NCBI GenBank assembly: GCA_903857665.1 | Contig: CAIOFV010000110.1 | Span: 1 to 58,454, forward strand | Source of the DNA: an uncultured Myxococcales bacterium | Lineage (GTDB): Bacteria; Myxococcota_A; UBA9042; DTJE01 | Reading direction: 5' to 3' | DNA: 58,454 bases | In this document: in pieces, positions 1 to 10,685 of the stretch | How positions within the stretch are numbered: position 1 is the first letter of the stretch | Layout of the letters: each line of letters opens with the position of its first letter | Notes under the pieces: generated by a model | What the model saw: only the letters and a program-made list of their open reading frames with translations | Databases searched by the model: none | Told to the model about the DNA's origin: nothing | Position numbers and translations under genes: made by a program

Positions 1-87
1 CCCGGGGCGGGCCGGGACCGACCCGCGGCCCAGCCGCGGGCGGCCGGGCACGCATACCGGTCAGGTCTGAACTTCCAGCAGGAGCGA

Positions 88-116
88 TTGTCCTTGTCCG
101 GACTTTCCGTTAGAAT
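88..116 (+). promoter_or_regulatory. sigma-70-like promoter for the Cys-rich lipoprotein gene
   Basis: TTGTCC at 88-93 and TAGAAT at 111-116 are separated by 17 nt, placing the transcription start near 123, just ahead of the lipoprotein gene at 141. The 1-87 stretch upstream shows no gene. Confidence 0.5.
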
Positions 117-140
117 ATTGCGGACGCGGGAGGAAATGGT

Positions 141-1703
<1,563 letters not shown>

Positions 1704-1771
1704 CGGGTTCTCGGATGCCGACCCCTCCAGGCCTCGCGTCCATCGATTTTCGACGCGCCTTCACCTTCCCT

Positions 1772-1801
1772 GGAATAACCACCCGGGTGGTCCCGTTCTG
1801 A
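1772..1801 (+). promoter_or_regulatory. candidate ECF-type promoter with internal palindrome
   Basis: GGAATAA at 1772-1778 resembles an ECF -35 (GGAAC-like) and TCTGA at 1797-1801 an ECF -10, with 18 nt between. The spacer contains a perfect 14-bp palindrome, ACCACCCGGGTGGT (1778-1791). This would fit autoregulation of the sigma/anti-sigma operon that follows. The assignment is inference from motif likeness only. Confidence 0.35.
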
Positions 1802-1825
1802 CGGCGCCCCCGGCGGAGGTCACCG

Positions 1826-2482
1826 ATGGCGCCCTGGTCGTTTGGACGGCGTGCCCGCGAAACGAATCGCTTCGAGATCGAGGCGATGCCCCACCTGGAC
1901 GCGGCGTACCGCTTTGCGTTGTCGATGACCCGGGACGCGGCGGAGGCCGATGACCTGGTGCAGGAAACGTTCCTGAAGGCCCTGCGCTCGTTCGACACCT
2001 TCACCGAAGGCACCAATTGCAAGGCGTGGCTGTTCCGGATCCTTCGGAACACCTGGATCAACCGGCTGCGCAGCGGGTCGCGGGAGGTGACCTCGGACGA
2101 GGCGATGGAGGCCATCCAGGACGCCTCGCTGGCGGGGTGGGACGACCGGGCGTTCTACCGCACGCCCGACGAATCCGCGGTGCTGCGGGCGACCCGGGAC
2201 GAAATCCAGTCGGCGCTGCAGTCGCTGCCGCCGGACTTCCGCCAGGCGGTGGTCCTGTCGGACGTGGAAGGCATGTCCTACAAGGAAATCGCGGACGTCA
2301 TGGGCACCCCGATCGGGACCGTGATGTCCCGTCTGTACCGTGGGCGGCGGTTGATGCGGCGGCGGCTGGCTCGTGCGCTGGGCCTCGAGGAGGCCGGCGC
2401 GGACGCTGACGCGGAGGCGGGCGGCGAGGTGGTGCCGCTGTTCGGGGTTCGGGCCAAGGGGGAGGCGGGCCATGGATTGTGA
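1826..2482 (+). CDS. ECF (sigma-70 family) RNA polymerase sigma factor
   Basis: A 218-residue ECF sigma factor directing RNA polymerase to alternative promoters. Region 2 is visible around residues 20-75 (AYRFALSMTRDAAEADDLVQ, then the ETFLKAL and NTWINRLR parts), and region 4 around 135-185 (LPPDFRQAVVLSDVEGMSYK, IGTVMSRLYRGR). The ATG at 1826 follows a GGAGGT. A loosely conserved tail of about 30 residues overlaps the start of the next gene by 11 nt, the usual sigma/anti-sigma translational coupling. The group resembles RpoE/SigR-type factors paired with zinc-binding anti-sigma proteins. The inducing signal is not evident. Confidence 0.93.
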   Translation: MAPWSFGRRARETNRFEIEAMPHLDAAYRFALSMTRDAAEADDLVQETFLKALRSFDTFTEGTNCKAWLFRILRNTWINRLRSGSREVTSDEAMEAIQDASLAGWDDRAFYRTPDESAVLRATRDEIQSALQSLPPDFRQAVVLSDVEGMSYKEIADVMGTPIGTVMSRLYRGRRLMRRRLARALGLEEAGADADAEAGGEVVPLFGVRAKGEAGHGL

Positions 2483-3197
2483 CGTGTTGTCGCGGTACCT
2501 GGACCTGTACCTGGATGGCGAACTGGCCATCGAGGAGCGGTCCGAGGTCGAGGCCCACGTCCGCACGTGCGGCGCGTGCCGGGCGGTGGTGACCGCCGAG
2601 GCCCGGTTCCGTGCGGTCCTTCGGCAGCAGTTGTTGTCGGTTCGGGCGCCGGGAAGCCTGCGGGAGCAGGTGAGGGAAAGGCTGGCGGCCCGGCGGCGGC
2701 CGGTCGCGATGGCGTGGATGCCTCCGCTGGCGTACGCGGCGGCGGTGGCTGCGGTCGCGGTGCTGGGGTACGTGGTGATCGCGACCTACCCGAAGGCCCC
2801 GGACCCGGTGGCCGGCGCGGTGGCCGCCCACGTGGCGGCGTCGGGTCCCGAGGTGTCGGGCGACCGCGACCAGGTGGAATCGTTCCTTCGGACCCACGCG
2901 CCGTTCTCGTACCGGCTGCCCCTGCAGGACGGCGAGGGCATCCGACTGGTCGGCGCCCGCGTGACACGCCTGAACGGCGTTCCCGCCGTGGTGTACCAGT
3001 ACGACGCGGCCGGCCGGCGTTTCTCGGTGGCGCAGTACCAGCCGCCGGAGGGCGTGGACGAGGTGCCGCCGCACATGGATCACCAGGACGGGTACACGGT
3101 GGCGACGTACCCGGATCGAGGCCTGGTCCAGACTCTCGTCGGGGATCTTCCAGACGGCGAGGTTTCGCGGATCGTCCCGGCGGTGTGGACTCGCTGA
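2472..3197 (+). CDS. zinc-binding anti-sigma factor with one TM helix
   Basis: A 241-residue anti-sigma factor expected to sequester the sigma factor encoded just upstream. The ATG at 2472 lies inside the sigma gene; an earlier in-frame start would encode a non-homologous Arg-rich leader. The N-terminus shows the ZAS pattern Cys3, His29-x3-Cys33-x2-Cys36. A hydrophobic segment at about residues 80-100 (ending VVIATYPK) is a likely membrane span, so the C-terminal 130 residues would be periplasmic; they resemble the soluble sensor region of other membrane anti-sigma factors without a domain I can name. The membrane span suggests regulation by envelope state or by release rather than purely cytoplasmic thiol switching. 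Confidence 0.88.
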   Translation: MDCDVLSRYLDLYLDGELAIEERSEVEAHVRTCGACRAVVTAEARFRAVLRQQLLSVRAPGSLREQVRERLAARRRPVAMAWMPPLAYAAAVAAVAVLGYVVIATYPKAPDPVAGAVAAHVAASGPEVSGDRDQVESFLRTHAPFSYRLPLQDGEGIRLVGARVTRLNGVPAVVYQYDAAGRRFSVAQYQPPEGVDEVPPHMDHQDGYTVATYPDRGLVQTLVGDLPDGEVSRIVPAVWTR

Positions 3198-3209
3198 CCG
3201 GTCGCAGCT

Positions 3210-4871
3210 TCACTGGACGATCAAGGCATCCCCGACGAAGCGAAGGTCCACGGGCGCGGCCGGGTCCAGGCCGCCCAGCGCCTCTTCGACCTTGTCCAGC
3301 GCGCCGCCCAGGAACTCGCGAATGGCGGCCTCCCCGGGGGTCGGCGTGACGGTTGCCGTGGTGGCCGGGCGGCGCAGGGCGGGCCGGATGCGGGCGCCGT
3401 CGAACGCCACGGCGCGCAGGGACCGCAGTTCCTCGGCGGACAGCGGTTCCAGGGACGGCGAACCGGACAGCACGCCCCGGGCCCACGCCGTAGCCACCAC
3501 CGACGCGAAGGACGGCCCGACGCCGGGGCTGGCGGCCGCCGTGTCGAACCCCAGCGCCTGGCGGGCGAACCCGACCACCGCCTCGGCGCCCAGCGACACG
3601 CGCTCTGCACGGGCCACGTCGGCCAGGCCGAGGGGATCCCGGGGCAGGAAGGGCGGAATTTCGTCGGCAACCTTCGGGGGGAAGGCGGCGAGGGCGTGGA
3701 GCATCGCTGCCGTGGGTTCGTCGAAGCGTCGCAGGTTGGCCGAGCCGCCCGCCTCGGCGACGACCTTGCGGGCCCGGACGTGGGCCGGGCGGAGGGCCTG
3801 GACGCCGGCCCGGAACAGTTCGACGGGCGAGGCCAGGCTGGCGATGCGAGCGGCCTCTTCCGGGTCGCCGGCCGACAGGTCCTCCAGTCCAACCGAAACC
3901 CAGCGCAATACCTGTGCCGCCGATTCCGTCCACTCGTCGGCCTCGAACCAGTCCTCGGTCCGGACCCCCAGCACGCGGTTCACCAGGTACAGCAGGTCGG
4001 TGATGAAGACCGGCAGGCGTGGCGAATCGGCCAGTGCCTCAAGCGCGGTCCAGAAGAACAGGCCCCGATCGGTCCCCGACAGGGACAGGGCCAGCGGGAG
4101 CGCCCCCGACGGGCGCGTGGCGGACCTGCGCCCGTCGCGAAGCCTTTCCTTCAGGGGCCCCAGATCGAACGGCTCGAAGATCTCGAAACGCTCGGCGGCG
4201 CCCGGGAACCCCAGGTCCTGCAAGCGCGCGTCGCGGAACCGGAACGCGTCCTCCTCGAGGGTCGCCGGGGTCTCGCGGCGAAGGGCGTGCAGGATGCGGT
4301 AGGTTTCGTCCTGGTCCCAGGCATACAGCAGGTCCAGCCAGCGGCGCATCACCTCGATGTCCTCGGGGTCCGCGCAGATGAGCGTGAAGGTCCCGTCCGG
4401 GGTGGTGACGACGCCCTCGTCCGGCAGGCCGCGGGCCTCGACCTCATCGGTGGTCAGCACCTCGACCGTGGCGGTCATCAGGCGCAAGGCGATGACCTCC
4501 GGGTCCAGGTCGTTCAGCAGGCGCATGGCGAAATCCGAGGAGACCTCGCGGGCCACCTCCAGGATGCGGTCCAGGCGCCGTGGCTGGAAGCGCCATCCGG
4601 ACCACGCATCGATATCGACGTAGGCCTTGCGCTGCTCGGAGGTGCCGTACGGCAGCAGGTGATGGGCGTCTTCCAGGCCGATGCCGTTGATCAACTGGTA
4701 GAACTCGTCCGGGCGCAACCGCCGGACCACCTTGGCCGGGTCGGGAAGGGCCAGCAGCGCGGCCAGTCGGGCCGTCGGCGTCCGCGTGGTGAAGTCGGGC
4801 GGCAGGTCCAGGGCGCGGGGAAGTTTTTCCAGCGCATCGCGCCGGGGGTTCTCGGAGGGCGGAACTGACAT
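3210..4871 (-). CDS. DUF6178-like protein
   Basis: A 553-residue soluble protein resembling the DUF6178 family of deltaproteobacteria, whose function is unknown. Typical features are an N-terminal helical region with RLAALLALPDPAKVVRRLRP and FYQLINGIGLEDAHHLLPYG, which recalls a divergent ARM/HEAT-type or MgtE-N-like helical fold, followed by a long Leu-rich helical body. No signal peptide or membrane segment is seen. I chose the ATG at 4871 because the 13 residues upstream look like untranslated leader. The gene runs divergently from the glycosyltransferase gene at 4958 and ends 12 nt from the convergent anti-sigma gene. Confidence 0.7.
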   Translation of the reverse strand: MSVPPSENPRRDALEKLPRALDLPPDFTTRTPTARLAALLALPDPAKVVRRLRPDEFYQLINGIGLEDAHHLLPYGTSEQRKAYVDIDAWSGWRFQPRRLDRILEVAREVSSDFAMRLLNDLDPEVIALRLMTATVEVLTTDEVEARGLPDEGVVTTPDGTFTLICADPEDIEVMRRWLDLLYAWDQDETYRILHALRRETPATLEEDAFRFRDARLQDLGFPGAAERFEIFEPFDLGPLKERLRDGRRSATRPSGALPLALSLSGTDRGLFFWTALEALADSPRLPVFITDLLYLVNRVLGVRTEDWFEADEWTESAAQVLRWVSVGLEDLSAGDPEEAARIASLASPVELFRAGVQALRPAHVRARKVVAEAGGSANLRRFDEPTAAMLHALAAFPPKVADEIPPFLPRDPLGLADVARAERVSLGAEAVVGFARQALGFDTAAASPGVGPSFASVVATAWARGVLSGSPSLEPLSAEELRSLRAVAFDGARIRPALRRPATTATVTPTPGEAAIREFLGGALDKVEEALGGLDPAAPVDLRFVGDALIVQ

Positions 4872-4894
4872 GGCCGTCTCGCTGTGGAGTGTGC

Positions 4895-4923
4895 TTGCAA
4901 ATGGGCGCAACCCCCGGTACTCT
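4895..4923 (+). promoter_or_regulatory. candidate sigma-70 promoter for the glycosyltransferase gene
   Basis: TTGCAA at 4895-4900 and TACTCT at 4918-4923 with a 17-nt spacer, 34 nt ahead of the ATG at 4958. The -10 is weak (first two and last bases match). Confidence 0.35.
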
Positions 4924-4957
4924 ACCGCAGTTTTCGACCGGGGACCAGCGGAGGATC

Positions 4958-7918
4958 ATGGAGCGATTGAAGAGGAACGCGGGGTGGATCGTCCTTGTCA
5001 CGGCGATCTTCCTGGTACCGTTGGGAATCTGGGGGCCGGGCCTGTGGGATCCATGGGAGATGAACCCGGCGTTCGTGGCGCGGCGCTTGGCGGAAACGCC
5101 GGCGGTGCTGGTGGCAGAGTCCCGGTCCCGGTCCGACGCCGCCTCCCTTGCTGCCGCCCTGGCGACCGGGCTGGGGGATGACGCGAAGGTCGAGGCCACA
5201 TCGGACGCGGCATCGACCGGCGCCGCGATCGAGGCGGCACGGACGCGCCTGGGCGACCGGGTGTTCCGCGTTGCGGTGCTGGACCTGGATGCGCGGGTCA
5301 AGTCCGACACGGACGCCGACGGCATCCGCGCCGTGTCCGACATCCTGGCGGCTGTGGCGCCCCTCAACCGCTCGACGACCTTCCTGCTGGTGTCCGCCTC
5401 GGGGAAGGTGAACGCCGCGTCGGTGCTGGAACGCGTGCTGCAGAGGGCGCAGGCGGCGGGTGGCGACGACGAGACCGTCGCGGCACTGGTCCTGGCCGGG
5501 ACGCATGCCGTGGCCTCGCCGGCGGCCGTGGAGGCGGCGGTTCGGGACGCGCTTCCGGGCGACGGCTTCCTGGCCCAGTTCAAGAACGGCGGGCGCACGA
5601 CGTTCGTGCCTCCCCTGGAACCCTTCCTGGTGTCCCTGTCGTTGCGCGCCTTCGGCATGAGCGAATTCGCGGCGCGCCTGCCTTCCGCCTTGCTGACGAT
5701 CCTGGTCCTGATCCTCGTGTTCTGGGGGGTGCGTCGGGGCTTCGGCGAACCCTCGGCGATCCTGGCGGTCGTGGTGATGGCCACCAGCCCGCTGATCCTG
5801 CTGTCGGGACGGTTCGTCGGCGACCACACCGCCATCGTCCTGTCGTTGACGATCGCCGGGGTGGCGTTCGCCGCCATCGCGCGCGGTGCGACGCGTCCCT
5901 GTGCCTTCGTGGCCCTGCTGGCCTCCTGCGTGCTGGCCTGGCTCTCGGGGGGGATGCTGGCGGTGGTCACCCTGGCCGGCGCCTGCGTGATGTTCCCGGT
6001 GGTCGCCCGCAGATGGGATCGCCCCCTCCTGATCGCGGTCGGCTCCGTGGCCGTGCTGGCGGGAATCCTCGCGGTGCTGACCTTCGTGCCCGCCGCCGCC
6101 TTCTTCCGCCAGTTCCGGTTCACCGCGGCGACGTTCTCCAGCGGGCTGAAGGACGACGCGCGGTCCTTCGACCTCGTGATCAAGGGACTGGGCTTCGGCC
6201 TGTTCCCCTGGGCCGCCCTGCTGCCCCTGGCCGTCAAGGCGGCCGCTGGCGGCGACCAGCGGTCCCGTTCGGATCGCCTCGTCATCCTGCTGTGGGCGGC
6301 CGCGCCGTTCGTGGCGCTGATGATCGCGGTGCGCCCCTTCCACCAGGTCACGTACCTCGGCGCGCCGGCATTGGCCGTCCTGGTCGCCCTGTACCTGCGC
6401 GGCATGGAAGAGGACCCGGTCGAATCGCGGCTGCTCGCCTTCCTGGGCTTCGGCCTGTTCCTGGTCCTCTACCACGACATCAGCCATTCGCCGGCCCCGC
6501 TGGTCTCGTGGCTGACCACCGACCCGCCGTTCTCGGAAGCTGGCAAGGGCGACCTGTCGTTCCCCGAACTGGTGGAACTGCCCCTGCTGGCGAAGCTGTC
6601 CGCGGCGCTGGCGGGCCTGTCCCTGCTGGTGGCCGGCGGTCGCCTCGTGTCGGCGGTGCGGGCCTTGCCCGGGCTGCTGCGCAAGGGGCGGACGTTCCCG
6701 ATCGTGCTGGTCGTGATGGCCGGCCTGATCGTGGCCGACCTCGCGATCTTCCTGGCCCTGAAATGGGACACGATCAGCGGCGAGGCGGGCCCCGACGCCG
6801 AAATCGGCTCGGTGCTGCTGCGGGTCTTCCTGACGGGCCCGGACATCCTGGGCCTGTACCTCGTGACCCTGTTCCTGGTGGGGGCGCGGTATGTCGATCG
6901 CCTGCGCGCCCTGGCGAACCGGGTGCTGGGTTCCACGCGGGCGGCATCGGTCGGCACCTTCCTGCTGGGCCTGGAGCGGCCCCGCGCGTCTGCCGGCCTG
7001 ATGGCCGCGGGCGCCATCGGCGTGGCCCTGGCACTGGCGTTCCAGACCGTGCCGGAACTGTCCTGGCACCTGTCCCAGAAGCACATGGTGGAAACCTACC
7101 AGGCCTCGGCGGCCCGGTCTCCCGGCGATCTGTACCGGCACGGCGTTTTCGCCGCGAAGGGCAGCGAGGATTCGAACTTCTACACGGGCGCCATTCCCGA
7201 GATGTCCTCCCGGTCCCAGGTGCTGGAGCGCCTCAAGGACGCCTCGCGCCGCACGTTCTTCCTGGTCCCGAAGAACCAGTGGAGCGAGATCCTGTCGGCG
7301 TACCGCTCGGCCAACGCCGGCAGGTGGGTCCCGGTGCTGGACGATCGCTCGTCGCGCTTCGTGCTGGTGGCGTCGTCGCTGGCGGCGGGCGAGGAGGATC
7401 GCGACTGGATCCACAAGGCGACGTTGACGCAGGCGCAATTCGACGCCCTCAAGGACGTCAACCACACGTCCGTGAACTTCGACGACAAGATCCAGGTGGT
7501 CGGCTGGGAGGTCGATCCGTCGGCCGTCCGGCGCGGCGGCAAGACGATCCTGCGGACGTATTTCAAGACCACCGACAAGGTCGGGCAGTCGTACCGGATC
7601 TTCCTGCACGTGGACCGCGTCGGGTCGTCCTCGCGAATCCACGGCGATCACTGGATCCTGAACCAGGCGAAGGAGAACGAAGAGCAGACCTCCTGCGTCG
7701 GGTGCTTCGCCACGACGAACTGGCTGAAGGGCGACATCGTGATCGATTCGTACGACATCGACGTCCCGATCGGGACCCCCTCCGGCCCCTACGACATCTG
7801 GATGGGCTTCTACAATCCCAGCGGCGACAAGCGCCTGCCGGTCAAGGACTTCGACAAGGAAAAGGTACGCCACGACGGACAGAACCGCGTGCGCATCGGC
7901 AGCCTGACCGTGCAGTAG
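4958..7918 (+). CDS. GT39/ArnT-like membrane glycosyltransferase with inserted loop domain
   Basis: A 986-residue polytopic protein of the dolichyl-phosphate-mannose mannosyltransferase (GT39/PMT_2) superfamily, which transfers sugars from lipid-phosphate donors on the periplasmic side. A first TM helix (about 9-27) is followed by GLWDPWEMNPAFVARRLAE, matching the acidic first-loop motif, and later FVPPLEPFLVSLSLRAFGM plus EFAARLPSALL match the family. Between these lie about 150 extra residues that ordinary members lack. Many TM helices fill the middle. The last 150 residues form a beta-rich region with a YRIFLHVD segment typical of C-terminal domains of these enzymes. The ATG at 4958 has GGAGG upstream. 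Donor and acceptor are unknown. Confidence 0.8.
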   Translation: MERLKRNAGWIVLVTAIFLVPLGIWGPGLWDPWEMNPAFVARRLAETPAVLVAESRSRSDAASLAAALATGLGDDAKVEATSDAASTGAAIEAARTRLGDRVFRVAVLDLDARVKSDTDADGIRAVSDILAAVAPLNRSTTFLLVSASGKVNAASVLERVLQRAQAAGGDDETVAALVLAGTHAVASPAAVEAAVRDALPGDGFLAQFKNGGRTTFVPPLEPFLVSLSLRAFGMSEFAARLPSALLTILVLILVFWGVRRGFGEPSAILAVVVMATSPLILLSGRFVGDHTAIVLSLTIAGVAFAAIARGATRPCAFVALLASCVLAWLSGGMLAVVTLAGACVMFPVVARRWDRPLLIAVGSVAVLAGILAVLTFVPAAAFFRQFRFTAATFSSGLKDDARSFDLVIKGLGFGLFPWAALLPLAVKAAAGGDQRSRSDRLVILLWAAAPFVALMIAVRPFHQVTYLGAPALAVLVALYLRGMEEDPVESRLLAFLGFGLFLVLYHDISHSPAPLVSWLTTDPPFSEAGKGDLSFPELVELPLLAKLSAALAGLSLLVAGGRLVSAVRALPGLLRKGRTFPIVLVVMAGLIVADLAIFLALKWDTISGEAGPDAEIGSVLLRVFLTGPDILGLYLVTLFLVGARYVDRLRALANRVLGSTRAASVGTFLLGLERPRASAGLMAAGAIGVALALAFQTVPELSWHLSQKHMVETYQASAARSPGDLYRHGVFAAKGSEDSNFYTGAIPEMSSRSQVLERLKDASRRTFFLVPKNQWSEILSAYRSANAGRWVPVLDDRSSRFVLVASSLAAGEEDRDWIHKATLTQAQFDALKDVNHTSVNFDDKIQVVGWEVDPSAVRRGGKTILRTYFKTTDKVGQSYRIFLHVDRVGSSSRIHGDHWILNQAKENEEQTSCVGCFATTNWLKGDIVIDSYDIDVPIGTPSGPYDIWMGFYNPSGDKRLPVKDFDKEKVRHDGQNRVRIGSLTVQ

Positions 7919-7951
7919 GCCCCTCGTGACCTCCGACCCCCGGGGAGGACC

Positions 7952-8938
7952 ATGCCCGATACCGTCGATGGCGTCCCGTTCTGGCTGCTCAAGGTCACCG
8001 TCCTGCTGCTGGGCGCGGCGTTCGGGTCGTTCGCGAACGTCCTGATCTACCGGGTGCCCCAGGGCCTGTCCATCGTGCGCCCCGGGTCGAGCTGCCCGGG
8101 ATGCGGCGCGCCGATCCGCTGGTACGACAACGTTCCGGTCCTGGGGTGGATCCTGCTGGGCGGCAAGTGCCGGGACTGTCGCTCGCCCATCTCGATCCGG
8201 TATCCCCTGGTCGAACTGTCGATGGCCGTCCTGTCCCTGGCGTGCCTGTACCTGGCGGTGATGCGGTCCGAGGGCCTCGCGGACGTGCAGGGCCTGGCGG
8301 TCCTGTGGGTGTTCCCCTTCGCGTTCTGCTTCCTGCTGGTGGTGCTGACGTTCGTGGACCTCGAGCACTGGCGGATCCCGCACGTATTCACCCTGACCGG
8401 CGCGGGGCTGGGCCTCGCCGGGTCGCTGCTGATGCCGAACTTCACCGACATCGGATGGAAGGAGTCCCTGCTGGGGATGGTGGTCGGCGCCCTGCCGATC
8501 GCCGCCCTGATCGAGGTGTACTTCCGCCTGACCCGACGCGAGGGGATGGGATACGGCGACGTGATGCTGCTGGGCATGATCGGCGCCACGCTGGGCGTCC
8601 AGTCCCTGCCGTTCATCTTCCTGGCGTCTTCGGTCCAGGGGCTGCTGGTAGCCGTGCCGATGGTCCTGGTGGCCCGCCGGTCCCCGACGCCGCCCTGGGA
8701 GGCCGAGGAGGCGGCTGCGCGGGCTGCGTCGGAGTCGATTCCCGGCACGCCTGATCGCGACGGGCCCCCGGAACCGTCTGCCGCGCCCGACGCTTCGATG
8801 GTCGATGCGACGCCGGCCTCCGAGCCTCGAACCAGTGGCCTGCGCCACGCGGCGGTTCCCTTCGGCCCGTTCCTGTCCCTGGCCGCGATGGAGTGGCTGT
8901 TCTTCGGCGATCTTCTGAAGGACTGGTTCCTGCCGTAG
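7952..8938 (+). CDS. pilD: prepilin peptidase / N-methyltransferase (type IV pre-pilin leader peptidase)
   Basis: A 328-residue inner-membrane aspartic protease that cleaves and N-methylates type IV pilins and pseudopilins. The N-terminal methyltransferase-type domain has the signature AAFGSFANVLIYRVP and the zinc cysteines Cys48/Cys51 and Cys73/Cys76. The catalytic aspartates are Asp136 (in FVDLEHWRIP) and Asp203 (in GMGYGDVMLL). Multiple TM helices are present. An unusual Pro/Ala/Ser-rich stretch (about residues 245-295) sits before the last hydrophobic segment. A GGGGAGG RBS precedes the ATG, 33 nt after the glycosyltransferase gene, so the two may share a transcript. A lone GspF/PilC gene at 43160 is a likely functional partner. 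Confidence 0.95.
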   Translation: MPDTVDGVPFWLLKVTVLLLGAAFGSFANVLIYRVPQGLSIVRPGSSCPGCGAPIRWYDNVPVLGWILLGGKCRDCRSPISIRYPLVELSMAVLSLACLYLAVMRSEGLADVQGLAVLWVFPFAFCFLLVVLTFVDLEHWRIPHVFTLTGAGLGLAGSLLMPNFTDIGWKESLLGMVVGALPIAALIEVYFRLTRREGMGYGDVMLLGMIGATLGVQSLPFIFLASSVQGLLVAVPMVLVARRSPTPPWEAEEAAARAASESIPGTPDRDGPPEPSAAPDASMVDATPASEPRTSGLRHAAVPFGPFLSLAAMEWLFFGDLLKDWFLP

Positions 8939-8950
8939 CGGGGAAGCGGA

Positions 8951-10564
8951 CTACTTCGCGGCGAGGGCGGGGATCAGCGTTTCCAGCTCATCGACCCAGT
9001 AGCCGGCGCCCTTGCGCTCCTTGTCGGCCTTCAACAGGGCCTTGATCTCGGGCACGACGCCCTTGTTGCCAAGACGCCAGATCGACAGAGTGATGAAGCG
9101 CCGCAGGTCCACGGCCTGGACGGGGTCCACGCTCGGGTAGCGCTCGATCAGTGCCTTGAGGCCCTTCGCGGCGGCATCGCCCGTCAGCGCGGTCATCAGG
9201 ATGGCGGCCTTTTCGGCCGTGACCACGTTGTCGGACTTCAGCTTGCCGATCAGGCAATCGACGTCGCCTTCCTTGCAGTCGGTCAGGACGATGGCCATCG
9301 CCTGGAATTCAAGCGCGTCGGGACCGTCGCCGGCGAAGCGCTCCTTCACCAGGGCGCTCTTGTCGGCCTTCAGCGCCTTCATGAACGTGGGGAAGTGCTT
9401 CCAGTCCATTCCCAGCAGGATCGGCTTCACGAAGGGTGCGCGGAAGGTTTCCAACTTGGTGTTCTGGTAGATCTGCAGGACCGCATCCACGCCGACGAAG
9501 CCGGGCAGCATCGACAGCGCCGACGCGGTGTCCAGGCGCTGCTTGGCATCGTTGTTCTTGTTTTCGATGATCGCCTTGAGGGTCGGGACGATTTCGGCGG
9601 TCCCGACGTTCCACAGCGCCATCATGCCCATGGTGATGCGGTTCTGCTGGGCGATCTGCCAGGTGCGGGTGACCCGGTCATCCACGCCCGTGGGCGGGTT
9701 CAGCGCCTTGCCGAGGTTCGTCGCCAGGGCCATCGCGGCAGCCGTGTCCCGCAGGTCACCCAGGACCTGGACCATTTCCGGCCCGTCCTGCCACTGCCAT
9801 TCGTAGATGCCCAGCTTCTTTCCGAAGGTGGACAGGTCGTCGATGATCTTGGCGGCCACGGCCTTGTCGCCGGCCAGCGTCGCAACGAGCGGGGCGACCG
9901 CGGGCTTGCCGATGGCGGTCAGCGCCTTGCGCGCCCAGGTGTACATCGCTTCGCCACGCTGGGTCCGCATGAACAGGCCGACGACCAGCGCCGGGATGGC
10001 CTTTTCGGACTTCATGTCGCCCAGGGCCTTGGCGGCCGTGGCGTTGACCGAGATCCCCTGCAGGTTCGGGTCGTTGCGCAGCAGCCCGATCAGCAGATCC
10101 TCGTCCTGCTTCAGGTTCGAGGCATCCTGCTTCACCAGCGCCTTCAACGCGTTTTCACGCGCCTTGTAGGCCACGTCCGTCGTCAGGACGTCCATCAAGG
10201 GCTGGCGCAGCTCGGGAATCGCGAAGTCCTCGGCCACCGCAGCCGCCTGGACGGCCGCTTCCGGATCGGCGAGGGCCTTCTTCAGCAGGTTGACCGAGTC
10301 CTGGGGAGCGTTGATCGTGTGGACGCTCTGCAGGATCAAATCCTTGTACTGGCTGGTCGGGAAGACTTCCTCCAGGGCGGGGAGGCCCTCCTTGCAGTGG
10401 AGATCGCCCAGGTTCCGGATGGCGTCACGCCCCTTGACAGGGCTCTTCAGCAACTTCGCCCAGCCGTTGCACGTGGTGGGCGTACCTTTCTTGCAGCCGG
10501 TACCCATGGCCATCGCCACCGAACAGATACCGACCAGCAGGAAGACGTTGAACGTCCTGGTCAT
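8951..10564 (-). CDS. HEAT-repeat lipoprotein
   Basis: A 537-residue exported protein made largely of HEAT-type helical repeats (for example residues 60-130 and 150-260, with repeated ALxxL and D(P/D)-x-AVxAAA patterns), suggesting a protein-binding scaffold in the periplasm. The signal sequence ends in MGTGCKKG; Cys24 could be lipidated although Gly at -3 is not ideal. The ATG at 10564 follows GGGAGGTG; the extra 12 residues of a longer frame lack any signal-peptide character. It is transcribed divergently from another HEAT-like lipoprotein at 10686. No catalytic motif is seen. Confidence 0.75.
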   Translation of the reverse strand: MTRTFNVFLLVGICSVAMAMGTGCKKGTPTTCNGWAKLLKSPVKGRDAIRNLGDLHCKEGLPALEEVFPTSQYKDLILQSVHTINAPQDSVNLLKKALADPEAAVQAAAVAEDFAIPELRQPLMDVLTTDVAYKARENALKALVKQDASNLKQDEDLLIGLLRNDPNLQGISVNATAAKALGDMKSEKAIPALVVGLFMRTQRGEAMYTWARKALTAIGKPAVAPLVATLAGDKAVAAKIIDDLSTFGKKLGIYEWQWQDGPEMVQVLGDLRDTAAAMALATNLGKALNPPTGVDDRVTRTWQIAQQNRITMGMMALWNVGTAEIVPTLKAIIENKNNDAKQRLDTASALSMLPGFVGVDAVLQIYQNTKLETFRAPFVKPILLGMDWKHFPTFMKALKADKSALVKERFAGDGPDALEFQAMAIVLTDCKEGDVDCLIGKLKSDNVVTAEKAAILMTALTGDAAAKGLKALIERYPSVDPVQAVDLRRFITLSIWRLGNKGVVPEIKALLKADKERKGAGYWVDELETLIPALAAK

Positions 10565-10610
10565 TGGCGCACCTCCCTCAGTCCCTGTGTAGGCATGCAT
10601 CCCGCGAGGC

Positions 10611-10640
10611 AGTATAGTTTGGCCTTCGCGGGCAGGTCAA
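10611..10640 (-). promoter_or_regulatory. sigma-70-like promoter for the HEAT-repeat lipoprotein gene
   Basis: Read on the minus strand, TTGACC (10640-10635) and TATACT (10616-10611) are 18 nt apart, about 47 nt upstream of the start codon. Confidence 0.6.
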
Positions 10641-10685
10641 GACGGAATCCTGGCCGATTCCAGACACCGGAGGTCGTTGATTCCC

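Noticed and set aside
4922..8848. A 1308-codon open frame on the minus strand
   Set aside because: It is antisense to the glycosyltransferase and prepilin peptidase genes, which have clear domains. Its sequence is Arg/Gln/Gly/Ala-rich with no motifs, as expected for the antisense of GC-rich coding DNA.
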